NCBI RefSeq assembly: GCF_003865075.1
Contig: NZ_BHWB01000003.1
Coordinates: 62,001-126,000, forward strand
Direction of reading: 5' to 3'
DNA length: 64,000 nt
Source: Bacteroides faecalis
Lineage (GTDB): Bacteria; Bacteroidota; Bacteroidia; Bacteroidales; Bacteroidaceae
The translations under genes and the position numbers were made by a program. Of this stretch, positions 17,247 to 27,142 are shown one piece after another. Every line of letters starts with the position of its first letter. Positions within the stretch are counted from its first letter, which is position 1. The notes beneath the pieces are model-generated. The model had not been told where the DNA came from, searched no databases, and was given only the letters and a program-made list of their open reading frames with translations.

Positions 17247-19343
17247 TTATTTGATTCCGTTTCTTTTTAATAAGGCATCTATGGTTGGTTCTTGTCCGCG
17301 GAAACGTTTGTAAAGGACCATCGGATGTTCAGTACCTCCCTTAGAAAGGATGTTATTGCGGAACGAGTCTGCTACTTCCCGATTGAATATGCCTTTCTGT
17401 TTGAATAGTGAGAAAGCGTCTGCATCCAGAACTTCCGCCCATTTATAGCTGTAGTATCCGGCTGAATACCCTCCGGCAAAGATATGTGAAAACTGAGTAC
17501 TCATGCAGGTCTCGTTCACAACCGGTAGTATCTGTGCTTTCTTCCAGGCTTCTTGTTCGTACACTCTGACATCACCCTCGAAAGGTCTGTTGCGGGTATA
17601 CCATGCCATATCGAGCAATCCGAAACTGACTTGTCTGAGACAAGCATACGCTACATTAAAATTAGAAGAGTTTACGATACGTTGTATCAGTTCGTCAGGA
17701 ATTAACTCACCTGTCTGATAGTGCTTGGCAAATGTATGAAGAAACTCTTTTTCAATGGCAAAATTTTCCATAATCTGAGAAGGAAGTTCCACGAAATCCC
17801 AATATACATTGGTGCCGCTCAAACTTTGGTAAGTAGAGTTGGCAAACATACCATGCAAACTATGACCAAACTCATGCAGAAATGTTTCCACTTCATTAAA
17901 AGTAAGTAAAGCCGGTTTGTTTGCTGTCGGTTTGGTAAAATTCATTACGACAGAGATGTGCGGACAGCTGTTTTTACCTGTTTTCCGGTCGATCCATTGT
18001 TCCTTGTAACTTGTCATCCAGGCTCCGGCACGTTTCCCGGCACGTGGATGAAAATCCGTATATAGAACTGCCAAGTATTTTTCGTCTTTGTCAAATACTT
18101 CGTAAGCTTCAACTTCTTCGTGATAAACCGGAATGTCCGGATTCTTTTTAAAGGTGATTCCATATAGCCTCTCAGCTAAACCGAATACTCCTTTTTTCAC
18201 CTGTTCCAGTTCGAAATAGGGACGGAGCATCTCTTCATTCAGCTTGAATTTCTTGTTTTTTAGTTTGTTTGAATAGTAACTCCAATCCCATGGCATTACA
18301 ACAAAGTCGTCGCCTTGTTCCTGACGTGCAAGATCTTGTACCTCCTGGTATTCTTGTTGTGCAGTAGGAGTATAGGCTTCCAATAATTGATTCAATAATT
18401 TGTATACAGCATTACTGTTTTCTGCCATTCGCTTCTTTAACGTGTAATCTGCATAATTGTTATATCCCAGTAACTGGGCTATTTTCATACGGGTATTGGC
18501 TATCTTTCTTACGATATCGATATTGTTATATTCGTTATCGTGAGTACATTTGGTATTGTATGCTAAATAAAATTTGTGGCGTAATTCGCGATTGTCGGCA
18601 TAAGTCATAAAAGGAACATAGCTCGGGGCATGAAGAGTGAATGCCCATCCTTCCTTTTCTTCACTTTTTGCAGTTTCAGCAGCAGTTTCCATAACGATCT
18701 CCGGTAATCCGGCAAGATCGGCTTTGTCCGTCAGTAACATTTGGTAATGGTTGGTTTCTTTCAAGTTGTTTTCGCTGAAAGAAAGTGTCAGCATACTCAA
18801 TTCATTAGTAAGTTGTCGGTATTGTTCGCGGGCTTCACCTTCGAGATTGGCACCGTGGCGTACAAAGCTATCGTATATATCATCTAATAAACGACTTTGT
18901 TCCTGTGTCAGTTGCAAGTCATCTTTTTGGTTATAGACTTCTTTCAAGCGGTCGAATAGCTTTTCGTTTAGCGTGATATTATTGCTGTGCTCACTGAGCA
19001 ACGGCATCACTTTTTGTGCCAGTGCTTGCAGTTCATCATTCGTTTCTGCGCTGAGCATATTGCTGAAAACAGTGGTAACTTTATCCAGTAACTTTCCGGA
19101 TTGTTCGAAAGCTTCTACAGTGTTGGCAAAAGTTGCTTTCTCAGGATTCTGGATGATGGCTTCTATTTCTGCCTTTTGCTGATTGATTCCTTCAAGAATA
19201 GCAGGTTCGTAATGTTCCGTTTGGATACGATCGAACGGCACTGTTTCGTGCGGTGTCTGATATTGTTCGAAGAATGGATTTTGAGCGCTCAATATATTGT
19301 TCATGGTGCAAATTAGTATCAATGTTATTAATATTCTCTCCAT
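17247..19343 (-). CDS. dcp: M3 family peptidyl-dipeptidase (Dcp-like)
   Basis: A 698-residue zinc metallopeptidase that removes C-terminal dipeptides. The zinc motif ETFLHEFGHSLHGMFA (HExxH, about residues 475-490) and the downstream zinc Glu in DFVELPSQIMENF are present, as is the substrate-loop FAGGYSAGYYSYKW near the C-terminus. An N-terminal signal-like segment (ILSAQNPFFEQY) suggests a periplasmic enzyme, as in many Bacteroides copies, while E. coli Dcp is periplasmic or cytoplasmic. It heads the five-gene minus-strand operon. Confidence 0.93.
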   Translation of the reverse strand: MERILITLILICTMNNILSAQNPFFEQYQTPHETVPFDRIQTEHYEPAILEGINQQKAEIEAIIQNPEKATFANTVEAFEQSGKLLDKVTTVFSNMLSAETNDELQALAQKVMPLLSEHSNNITLNEKLFDRLKEVYNQKDDLQLTQEQSRLLDDIYDSFVRHGANLEGEAREQYRQLTNELSMLTLSFSENNLKETNHYQMLLTDKADLAGLPEIVMETAAETAKSEEKEGWAFTLHAPSYVPFMTYADNRELRHKFYLAYNTKCTHDNEYNNIDIVRKIANTRMKIAQLLGYNNYADYTLKKRMAENSNAVYKLLNQLLEAYTPTAQQEYQEVQDLARQEQGDDFVVMPWDWSYYSNKLKNKKFKLNEEMLRPYFELEQVKKGVFGLAERLYGITFKKNPDIPVYHEEVEAYEVFDKDEKYLAVLYTDFHPRAGKRAGAWMTSYKEQWIDRKTGKNSCPHISVVMNFTKPTANKPALLTFNEVETFLHEFGHSLHGMFANSTYQSLSGTNVYWDFVELPSQIMENFAIEKEFLHTFAKHYQTGELIPDELIQRIVNSSNFNVAYACLRQVSFGLLDMAWYTRNRPFEGDVRVYEQEAWKKAQILPVVNETCMSTQFSHIFAGGYSAGYYSYKWAEVLDADAFSLFKQKGIFNREVADSFRNNILSKGGTEHPMVLYKRFRGQEPTIDALLKRNGIK

Positions 19344-19420
19344 AGAAATACAAAATTACTAATTTTGTGGGTTATTCAACTGATAATCTCTTGCTTTTTA
19401 ACAATATATAAAGTGAAAAT

Positions 19421-19449
19421 AAAAAAACCGCTACGGTTTTCCGTAGCGG
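19421..19449 (-). terminator. Rho-independent terminator of the gap gene
   Basis: A perfect nine-base stem CCGCTACGG / CCGTAGCGG (19428-19436 and 19441-19449) with a TTTT loop (on plus) is followed, on the minus strand, by seven T. It begins 25 bases past the gap stop codon. Confidence 0.9.
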
Positions 19450-19473
19450 TTTCGTATATGTTCAGCCTTCTAA

Positions 19474-20571
<1,098 letters not shown>

Positions 20572-20625
20572 TTACAAAAATGTTTTTATATTCGCATATT
20601 AAATTCACATTAAATATTGAAAAAG

Positions 20626-21069
20626 ATGGGAAAGAGTAAATTTTTGCAAGACTTTAAAGCGTTTGCTATGAAAGGAAACGTGATTGACATGGCTGTCGGT
20701 ATCATTATCGGTGGTGCTTTTGGGAAAATTGTGTCGTCGTTGGTGGCGAATATTATCATGCCTCCAATTGGCTTACTAGTTGGTGGTGTGAACTTTACGG
20801 ATCTGAAATGGGTGATGAAAGCGGCGGAAGTCGGAGCCGACGGGAAAGAGATTGCTCCTGCTGTAACTTTGGATTACGGGCAATTTTTGCAGGCGACTTT
20901 TGATTTCCTGATTATCGCTTTCTCTATATTCCTATTTATACGTTTGATTACCAACTTGATGGCAAAGAAACAAGAGGAAACTCCTGTTGCTCCTCCGGCA
21001 CCACCTGAACCTACTAAAGAAGAGGTGTTGCTGACGGAAATTCGTGATTTGTTGAAAGAGAAAAAATAA
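20626..21069 (+). CDS. mscL: Large-conductance mechanosensitive channel
   Basis: A 147-residue channel that opens under membrane tension to release solutes at hypo-osmotic shock. It has the N-terminal helix [35 protein letters not shown] (M1 with the pore-lining GxxxG), a periplasmic loop, M2 (residues about 85-105) and a C-terminal cytoplasmic helix ([16 protein letters not shown]). A Pro-rich linker ([12 protein letters not shown]) precedes that helix. The ATG at 20626 is preferred to an upstream TTG at 20617. Confidence 0.95.
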   Translation: MGKSKFLQDFKAFAMKGNVIDMAVGIIIGGAFGKIVSSLVANIIMPPIGLLVGGVNFTDLKWVMKAAEVGADGKEIAPAVTLDYGQFLQATFDFLIIAFSIFLFIRLITNLMAKKQEETPVAPPAPPEPTKEEVLLTEIRDLLKEKK

Positions 21070-21085
21070 ATGATTAACAAGGAAT

Positions 21086-21132
21086 AGGGTCAGATTTACT
21101 ATATAGTTTCAGTAAGTCTGACCTTATTTTTG
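21086..21132 (+). terminator. Rho-independent terminator of mscL
   Basis: Arms 21086-21100 and 21111-21125 pair at almost every position (AGGGTCAGATTTACT with AGTAAGTCTGACCTT) and are followed by a T-rich run, 17 bases past the mscL stop. Confidence 0.85.
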
Positions 21133-21181
21133 TTTGTGTATTCTATCTAAGTTGCTTTGGAACTAAAAATAGATAAAAAGT

Positions 21182-21892
21182 CTATTCAGTTTGAGAATAA
21201 AACTCCTTTAATTCTTTTGGATAGCTCTTTTCATTTAATACCCAATTGTCATTACGATATTTTATTGTTTTATAAAGCATATCCAGGTATTGTCTTTCAT
21301 TATTTTTTCCCTTCTCGTTGAAAAAGCATTTAATAAACATAGGTGGTCTTTTTGCTTTGTAGATGTAAACTCCCGTGCAATAAGTGTATTTACCCTGATA
21401 AGCATTTGATATTGGTATTGGTGCAATAAAAACAGTATCTGCATTGAAAAGTTTTTTTGCATCTTTATCAGTAAATGTTTTTATGCTCTTTTTGATATCG
21501 GTGTCCAGATTTTTAGAGATTATACCTCGTTTGTTAGTTAAATCTAGGGCGGTATTTATATCATTTATCATTTGGTTTCGGGTTAATGTTTCATCTAAAT
21601 GCAGGTTAATGCCTACTAAAGATACAATATCCGGATACATGATAAGGCAATTACTATCTTTTGATTGTAGCACGGTATGATAGAAAAAAGCTGATTTATG
21701 ATTTTGAGATTCTGGTCCCCATACTGTAAAAGTCTTCAGGTCGATGAATCTTTTAGGCTTTTTCCATGTAATATCTAGATTTTTGGATATGAACTTTGCA
21801 TAAGAGTCAAATGTATTCTTCTCGTTTTGTGCGGATAGTGACAATGCTATGAGAGAAAGAATGAATAAATGTATACTTCTTCGTTTTTTCAT
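21182..21892 (-). CDS. Secreted protein of unknown function
   Basis: A 236-residue protein with a clear signal peptide (MKKRRS, a hydrophobic core, then SLSAQN) and a mixed soluble domain. I recognise no family. The middle has KTFTVWGPESQNHKSAFFYHT and later DTVFIAPIPISNAYQGKYTYCTGVYI, perhaps a small alpha/beta domain. Start 21892 is preferred over the longer frame to 21928, whose first codons run into the next gene. It lies ten bases after the lipoprotein gene at 21903-22712, so the two are probably expressed together. Confidence 0.65.
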   Translation of the reverse strand: MKKRRSIHLFILSLIALSLSAQNEKNTFDSYAKFISKNLDITWKKPKRFIDLKTFTVWGPESQNHKSAFFYHTVLQSKDSNCLIMYPDIVSLVGINLHLDETLTRNQMINDINTALDLTNKRGIISKNLDTDIKKSIKTFTDKDAKKLFNADTVFIAPIPISNAYQGKYTYCTGVYIYKAKRPPMFIKCFFNEKGKNNERQYLDMLYKTIKYRNDNWVLNEKSYPKELKEFYSQTE

Positions 21893-21902
21893 ATTCTTGA
21901 TG

Positions 21903-22712
21903 TTATAAATTATAAATGATGTCAGCATTAACTTCGCTTATGATATATGCATTTCCGATCTCAGAAATCATACATGCATTCATATTGCTGTTTTGATCAT
22001 CTCGGTAAAGTACAAAGCCATTACTAATATTTATTATAATTACGGCATGTCCTGCATTGGGACTTAATTTTAGAACACCAAATATTCTTGTTGTTGTATC
22101 TCCACATTTGTATGAGGTAGGTAGGGTAGTTATTCGTCGTTTTGTGAAAAAATGATCTAATACTGAAGAAAGTGCGCTTCCAGGTACTCCTTCTTTGCCG
22201 AACTGACGCTCAATCCAATCTGTTACTTGTAAAAGAGGAAGAGGTTCTCCTAAATCTTTAGCTATTGCTATTATGGTTCTTGCTACACAGTCATTTTGAA
22301 GGGTATCACCTTGTTCCTTTTTTCTAGATTCGACTATAGCTTTTACGTACTGATTTCCGGATAATTTAATTCTTGCGTTCGTTGTGCTTTCAATTCTTTT
22401 AAAGAAAGTGAATAGCTTTTCTGATATATTAATTTGGCTACCAGAACTTTCGTTTATGTGAAATAAACCGTTCTTGGTATCAATACTGAGACGTTGAAAT
22501 GCTTCACTTATAACTATTAAATCATTTTCTGATAGTTCAGAAGTGGATGTAGTGATGAGATCTGATTCTGGAGATAAAAAAGAAAAATTACTAAATCTAT
22601 TAGTGTCCTCTTTTTCTTGGCATCCTCCTATAATAAACAAACAAAAAATAATGCTTATTGCCAAGGTAATATTGTAGAAATAAGCTTCTTTAATGTATTT
22701 AATTTCTTTCAT
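21903..22712 (-). CDS. Lipoprotein with papain-like (C39-type) Cys/His pattern
   Basis: A 269-residue lipoprotein (leader ending in IIGGC, Cys31). A region of no recognised family is followed from about residue 135 by a pattern like C39 and papain-like peptidases: QNDCVARTIIAIA (Cys142), then AGHAVIIINISNGFVLYRDD (His222 and an Asp near 238). No ABC partner is nearby. The fold reading is an inference from motif order and spacing. ATG 22712 is used because the longer frame starts at TTG. A role in cleaving a peptide, perhaps of the adjacent secreted protein, is a guess. Confidence 0.55.
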   Translation of the reverse strand: MKEIKYIKEAYFYNITLAISIIFCLFIIGGCQEKEDTNRFSNFSFLSPESDLITTSTSELSENDLIVISEAFQRLSIDTKNGLFHINESSGSQINISEKLFTFFKRIESTTNARIKLSGNQYVKAIVESRKKEQGDTLQNDCVARTIIAIAKDLGEPLPLLQVTDWIERQFGKEGVPGSALSSVLDHFFTKRRITTLPTSYKCGDTTTRIFGVLKLSPNAGHAVIIINISNGFVLYRDDQNSNMNACMISEIGNAYIISEVNADIIYNL

Positions 22713-22938
22713 AATACTCAATATCTAAGGGGAATGGTCAATCAGGCTGTTTTTACTAAGTATTGTAGGTATATTAACAGTTTGCTAATATATTAAGTAT
22801 GCCTATTGCTTACCCTACGTTGTTTTTCTTTACATAGGCTTTGTTTTTTTGTATTATGCAAATATAATCAATTCTTCTTAATATAACCAATGATATACTT
22901 TTTCTTTTTATTATTCTGTCTGTTTGCGTACTTTTTTC

Positions 22939-22946
22939 TACTTTTG
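22939..22946 (+). promoter_or_regulatory. Putative -7 box (TACTTTTG) for guaA
   Basis: TACTTTTG fits TAnnTTTG, 31 bases before the guaA ATG. A TTTG lies at 22923-22926, only 12 bases away, which is too close for the usual spacing, so the -33 element is unclear. Confidence 0.5.
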
Positions 22947-22977
22947 CAAATCATTTATTTAAAATCCAACCATTTAT

Positions 22978-24501
22978 ATGCAGGAAAAGATAATAATTCT
23001 TGATTTCGGTTCGCAGACAACACAGCTCATTGGGCGGCGTGTACGCGAATTGGATACGTATTGCGAAATTATTCCTTATAACAAATTTCCTAATGATGAT
23101 CCTACCATCAAAGGAGTTATCCTCTCCGGAAGTCCCTTCTCGGTATACGATAAAGATGCTTTCAAAATTGATTTGAGCGAGATTCGTGGTAAATATCCGA
23201 TTTTAGGTATCTGCTATGGTGCGCAGTTTATGGCTTATACTAATAGTGGAAAGGTTGAGCCGGCAGGTACACGTGAATATGGTCGTGCACATTTGGCCTC
23301 TTTCTGCAAAGATAATATCCTTTTCAAAGGAGTACGTGAGAATACACAAGTATGGATGAGTCATGGAGATACGATTACAGCGATCCCTGATAACTTTAAG
23401 AAGATAGCTTCTACTGATAAAGTGGAGATTGCTGCTTATCAGGTTGAGGGAGAAAATGTATGGGGGGTGCAATTCCATCCGGAAGTGTTCCATAGCGAAG
23501 ATGGTACTCAGATTCTGAAGAATTTTGTTGTTGATGTTTGCGGTTGTAAACAAGACTGGTCTCCGGCTTCGTTTATTGAAAGTACAGTTGCCGAGTTGAA
23601 GGAGCAGTTGGGGGATGATAAAGTAGTGTTGGGGTTGAGTGGCGGAGTTGATTCTTCAGTTGCTGCTGTATTACTGAATCGTGCGATTGGTAAGAACTTG
23701 ACTTGTATCTTCGTAGATCATGGAATGCTACGTAAGAATGAGTTCAAGAATGTGATGAATGACTATGAATGTCTGGGGCTGAATGTGATCGGTGTGGATG
23801 CTAGCGAAAAGTTCTTTGCTGAACTGGCTGGTGTGACAGAACCCGAAAATAAGCGTAAGATTATAGGTAAGGGCTTTATCGATGTATTTGATGAAGAAGC
23901 CCACAAAATAAAAGATGTGAAATGGCTGGCTCAAGGTACTATCTATCCGGATTGCATCGAATCATTGTCTATTACGGGAACAGTTATTAAAAGTCATCAC
24001 AACGTAGGTGGTTTGCCGGAAAAGATGCATTTGAAACTTTGTGAGCCACTTCGTTTGTTGTTTAAAGATGAAGTTCGTCGTGTAGGTCGTGAATTGGGTA
24101 TGCCGGAACATTTGATTACTCGCCATCCGTTCCCCGGACCGGGCTTAGCTGTACGTATCTTGGGGGACATCACTCCTGAAAAAGTACGTATTCTGCAAGA
24201 TGCTGATGATATCTATATTCAGGGGTTGCGTGACTGGGGATTGTATGACCAGGTATGGCAAGCCGGTGTTATTCTGCTTCCGGTTCAATCTGTTGGTGTA
24301 ATGGGAGACGAGCGTACTTACGAAAGAGCAGTAGCATTGCGTGCCGTTACTTCTACTGATGCGATGACTGCTGATTGGGCACATTTACCTTACGAATTTC
24401 TTGGTAAAGTATCGAATGATATCATCAATAAGGTAAAAGGTGTGAACCGCGTTACCTATGATATCAGTTCCAAACCACCGGCAACGATTGAGTGGGAATA
24501 A
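22978..24501 (+). CDS. guaA: GMP synthase (glutamine-hydrolysing)
   Basis: A 507-residue enzyme that makes GMP from XMP. The N-terminal class I amidotransferase domain has ILGICYGAQ with the catalytic Cys and VQFHPEV with the His of the triad. The ATP pyrophosphatase P-loop [11 protein letters not shown] is near residue 220. The C-terminal dimerisation domain ends in the family sequence [18 protein letters not shown] strong terminator follows. Confidence 0.97.
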   Translation: MQEKIIILDFGSQTTQLIGRRVRELDTYCEIIPYNKFPNDDPTIKGVILSGSPFSVYDKDAFKIDLSEIRGKYPILGICYGAQFMAYTNSGKVEPAGTREYGRAHLASFCKDNILFKGVRENTQVWMSHGDTITAIPDNFKKIASTDKVEIAAYQVEGENVWGVQFHPEVFHSEDGTQILKNFVVDVCGCKQDWSPASFIESTVAELKEQLGDDKVVLGLSGGVDSSVAAVLLNRAIGKNLTCIFVDHGMLRKNEFKNVMNDYECLGLNVIGVDASEKFFAELAGVTEPENKRKIIGKGFIDVFDEEAHKIKDVKWLAQGTIYPDCIESLSITGTVIKSHHNVGGLPEKMHLKLCEPLRLLFKDEVRRVGRELGMPEHLITRHPFPGPGLAVRILGDITPEKVRILQDADDIYIQGLRDWGLYDQVWQAGVILLPVQSVGVMGDERTYERAVALRAVTSTDAMTADWAHLPYEFLGKVSNDIINKVKGVNRVTYDISSKPPATIEWE

Positions 24502-24552
24502 ATCTGGATGTTTTTTAATTATGCAATTACCGTAAATGCTCATTGACAATTT

Positions 24553-24648
24553 GATATAAAGTAGTTTATTGGTGTTGCAGATGTCATTATAAATGTGTTG
24601 CGGATATTTTATCTGCAACACATTTTTTTTCAAAGTTTACTTTATATC
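24553..24648. repeat. Nested palindrome after guaA
   Basis: Outer arms GATATAAAGTA (24553-24563) and TACTTTATATC (24638-24648) are a perfect 11-base match and enclose the terminator hairpin at 24591-24625. TGTTGCrGAT units recur around it in both orientations (near 24573, 24597 and 24667, and inverted near 24611 and 24652). Confidence 0.55.
24591..24629 (+). terminator. Rho-independent terminator of guaA
   Basis: AAATGTGTTGCGGAT (24591-24605) pairs with ATCTGCAACACATTT (24611-24625) with one G/T exception, followed by eight T. Confidence 0.8.
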
Positions 24649-24699
24649 GCTAACATCTGCGATTAATGTTGCGGATATTAAATGACAATCAACAAGATT

Positions 24700-25731
24700 A
24701 TGGAAAAGAAAATACGTTTTGGAGTAGTCGGTACAAATACTATTACCGATAAGGTAATTGCCGGTGCCCGGCAAGATAGTCGGTTTGAGTTAGTGGCTGT
24801 ATGCTCACGCACACAAGAAAGAGCGAATTCGTTTGCTGCAAAACACCATATCCCATACACTTTTACTTCATTGGAGGATATGGCAAGAAGTTCGCTGATC
24901 GATGCCGTATATATTGCAACTCCTACCTATATGCATGCCTCTCAAAGTATCTTGTGTATGCGTTATGGAAAACATGTATTATGTGAAAAACCTCTAGCTT
25001 CGAATGCAGTTGAGGTTGAGGCTATGATTGCAGCCTCACATAAATATGGTGTGACGTTGATGGAAGCTATGATAGCAACTGTGAATCCAAATTTTCGTAT
25101 CGTAAAAGAGTATTTGAAAAAAATAGGAACCATCCGCCGTTATTTTGCATGTTATTGCCAGTATTCTTCCCGATATGATAAATTCAAAGAAGGAATTGTT
25201 CTGAATGCGTTCAAACCTGAATTGTCGAATGGTGCAGTAATGGATATTGGAATTTATACTATTTATCCAATGGTGGCATTGTTCGGACGTCCTCATAAGA
25301 TTGATACGAGTGGTATTGTACTTTCGACCGGTGTAGACGGGCAGGGGGCTGTCAATTTCCAATATGAGGGAATGAATGCAACTGTGCTGTATTCAAAAAT
25401 AGCAGATTCTTTCCTTCCTACAGAAATTGAAGGTGAAGAAGGTAATTTACTTCTAGATAAAATTCAGACCATACAAGAAGTTACATATTTGCCGCGCCAA
25501 ACTGCTATATTGGACAGAGGAACAACTATAGTCCCTGAATCGATAGGTGTCCAATTGGACAGAGATAAATATTTCTATGAAGTGGAAGAGTTTATAAATT
25601 TGATAGAGCAAGGCAGACTTGAATCTGAAATAAACAGCCACAACCATTCACTTATCTCGTTAGAGATCATCGATGAGATACGCAGACAAATGGGTGTGGT
25701 TTATCCGGCGGACAAAGAACCAAGATTATGA
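24700..25731 (+). CDS. Gfo/Idh/MocA family oxidoreductase
   Basis: A 343-residue cytoplasmic NAD(P)-dependent oxidoreductase of the Gfo/Idh/MocA fold. The Rossmann motif GVVGTNTITDKVIAGA opens the protein, and EKPLA near residue 93 carries the catalytic Lys-Pro pair. No signal peptide is present, unlike the GH109-like protein at 6413-7822. The substrate is not readable; a polyol or sugar is likely. ATG 24700 is chosen over 24682 because the family begins with the short KKIRFGVVG lead. Confidence 0.8.
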   Translation: MEKKIRFGVVGTNTITDKVIAGARQDSRFELVAVCSRTQERANSFAAKHHIPYTFTSLEDMARSSLIDAVYIATPTYMHASQSILCMRYGKHVLCEKPLASNAVEVEAMIAASHKYGVTLMEAMIATVNPNFRIVKEYLKKIGTIRRYFACYCQYSSRYDKFKEGIVLNAFKPELSNGAVMDIGIYTIYPMVALFGRPHKIDTSGIVLSTGVDGQGAVNFQYEGMNATVLYSKIADSFLPTEIEGEEGNLLLDKIQTIQEVTYLPRQTAILDRGTTIVPESIGVQLDRDKYFYEVEEFINLIEQGRLESEINSHNHSLISLEIIDEIRRQMGVVYPADKEPRL

Positions 25732-26117
25732 TATCGGGCAACTGCTTAGTGAATTCAATATCATCTCTCTTAACACTTCCTTGTACATATAGCTTATGAT
25801 AATAAAACAATTTCAAATATATCTTGTAAAAAACAGTGATTAATACTTGTCATTCTAACAGTCTGAATTGTGTCTGAATGGATATACTTTTCTTTATTCA
25901 TTGCTTTATTTTTCAATTTTAATCAATAGTAATACTTGATTATTGTTTTCTTATTGCAAATATTGTTTGAAATGTTTGCAGTATTCAATATTTTTACATG
26001 CTTTCGTGTTGTATCTCAATTGATTCCATTTTCTATATATCTCTAAAGGCATTTATTAGACTTAGTTTACAGTTACTAAAATATAATATTGTTTAACCAT
26101 ATAAAATCAAATGCTTT
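25732..26117. other. AT-rich intergenic stretch without a gene
   Basis: No coding frame of note is seen in these 386 bases. T-rich tracts (near 25887 and 25940) and a TTGCAAATATTGTTTGAAATGTTTGC-like stretch near 25960 suggest promoter and leader functions for the lipoprotein operon that follows, but no box matches the full consensus. Confidence 0.4.
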
Positions 26118-26438
26118 ATGAAAACAGAAACTAAATTAAAACTATTTCCTTCATTTCTTTTATTAATGCTATTTTCTTGCAAAGATGTAGAAATTGTAGA
26201 AGAACAACCCAAAGTTATAACTACAGTATCTACAACTAGGGCAGTTGATACTACTTCTGATGAGTACAAACATCAAAGTCAGTCTAATGTTGAAAATATG
26301 CTAATGGACCAGATCATTTATCAAGACTCGGTTTATATACTGAATCTAAGTGCGGAAGAAGCTGCGGATCTGAATATTCCGGATAGCTTATATAATGTCT
26401 ATACTCAATTAGTAAATGAATTAAATACACTACAATGA
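26118..26438 (+). CDS. Small putative lipoprotein
   Basis: A 106-residue protein with an N-terminal leader ending in the lipobox LFSC (about Cys21), followed by an acidic, Thr-rich region and a short helix (LNLSAEEAADLNIPDSLYN). I recognise no family. Its stop overlaps the start of the next gene by four bases (ATGA), so it is the first gene of a three-gene operon with the lipase-like protein at the end. Confidence 0.6.
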   Translation: MKTETKLKLFPSFLLLMLFSCKDVEIVEEQPKVITTVSTTRAVDTTSDEYKHQSQSNVENMLMDQIIYQDSVYILNLSAEEAADLNIPDSLYNVYTQLVNELNTLQ

Positions 26439-27130
26439 AAATCAAATATTCTATATTTATTCTGATTATCTTTTTTACTACGACGTTTAGCAAGTGTGAA
26501 AAAGAAGCTTATGATGAGCTATTTAAAAATAAAAGTTTTGTGGAATGCTATATTAATGGTGAATTTGTTAGAAGTGAAGGATTGAGTAAAGCTTTTGAAG
26601 TTCCGCCGACATTTCACATGAATTATTCATATAGTTCTAAAGATGATATCTTTACTTTTAATATTAGTAAATATATGGATTCCAAAGATGGTAAACGATT
26701 TGATCTCAAAATATCTTTTGCTCAGAAAAAATTACCAATAATAGGAGAAAAGTATTACTTCAGAAAAGAAGTTGATAATACAAAGATCTATGGTTTTGAA
26801 GATGATTTTTACGTTGCAACAGTTGGAGCTGATCCTTATCTCTATCAATGTGCAGACACTTCTTTGATACCTAAAGAAATTAGAAAAAAAAGGATAACGT
26901 TAAGAACGAATACTACAACTAGTGGCTATATTGAATTTACTAAAATAGATGTCAATAAAAACGAATTGACGGGTTTGTTTGAGTTTGAGGCATCAGGTGT
27001 AAGCAAGGATGTACCCGAAGCTACATATAAGGCATCAGTAACTAATGGCAAATTTGAAGCTCTATTAGTAGAAAAAGATAGGACTTATTACGGAAAGGAA
27101 TTCTTATTTGATACTGACATTATATATTAA
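26435..27130 (+). CDS. Secreted protein of unknown function
   Basis: A 231-residue protein with a signal-type leader (IFILIIFFTTTFSKCEK; the Cys has Lys at -1, so the lipobox is poor). The mature part is probably beta-rich (FVECYINGEFVRSEG, then YSSKDDIFTFNISKY and TSGYIEFTKIDVNKNELTGLFEF), which resembles domains of the kind found in Bacteroides surface lipoproteins. Middle gene of the operon; overlaps its upstream neighbour by four bases and lies 12 bases before the next. Confidence 0.6.
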   Translation: MKIKYSIFILIIFFTTTFSKCEKEAYDELFKNKSFVECYINGEFVRSEGLSKAFEVPPTFHMNYSYSSKDDIFTFNISKYMDSKDGKRFDLKISFAQKKLPIIGEKYYFRKEVDNTKIYGFEDDFYVATVGADPYLYQCADTSLIPKEIRKKRITLRTNTTTSGYIEFTKIDVNKNELTGLFEFEASGVSKDVPEATYKASVTNGKFEALLVEKDRTYYGKEFLFDTDIIY

Positions 27131-27142
27131 ATTACCACACTT

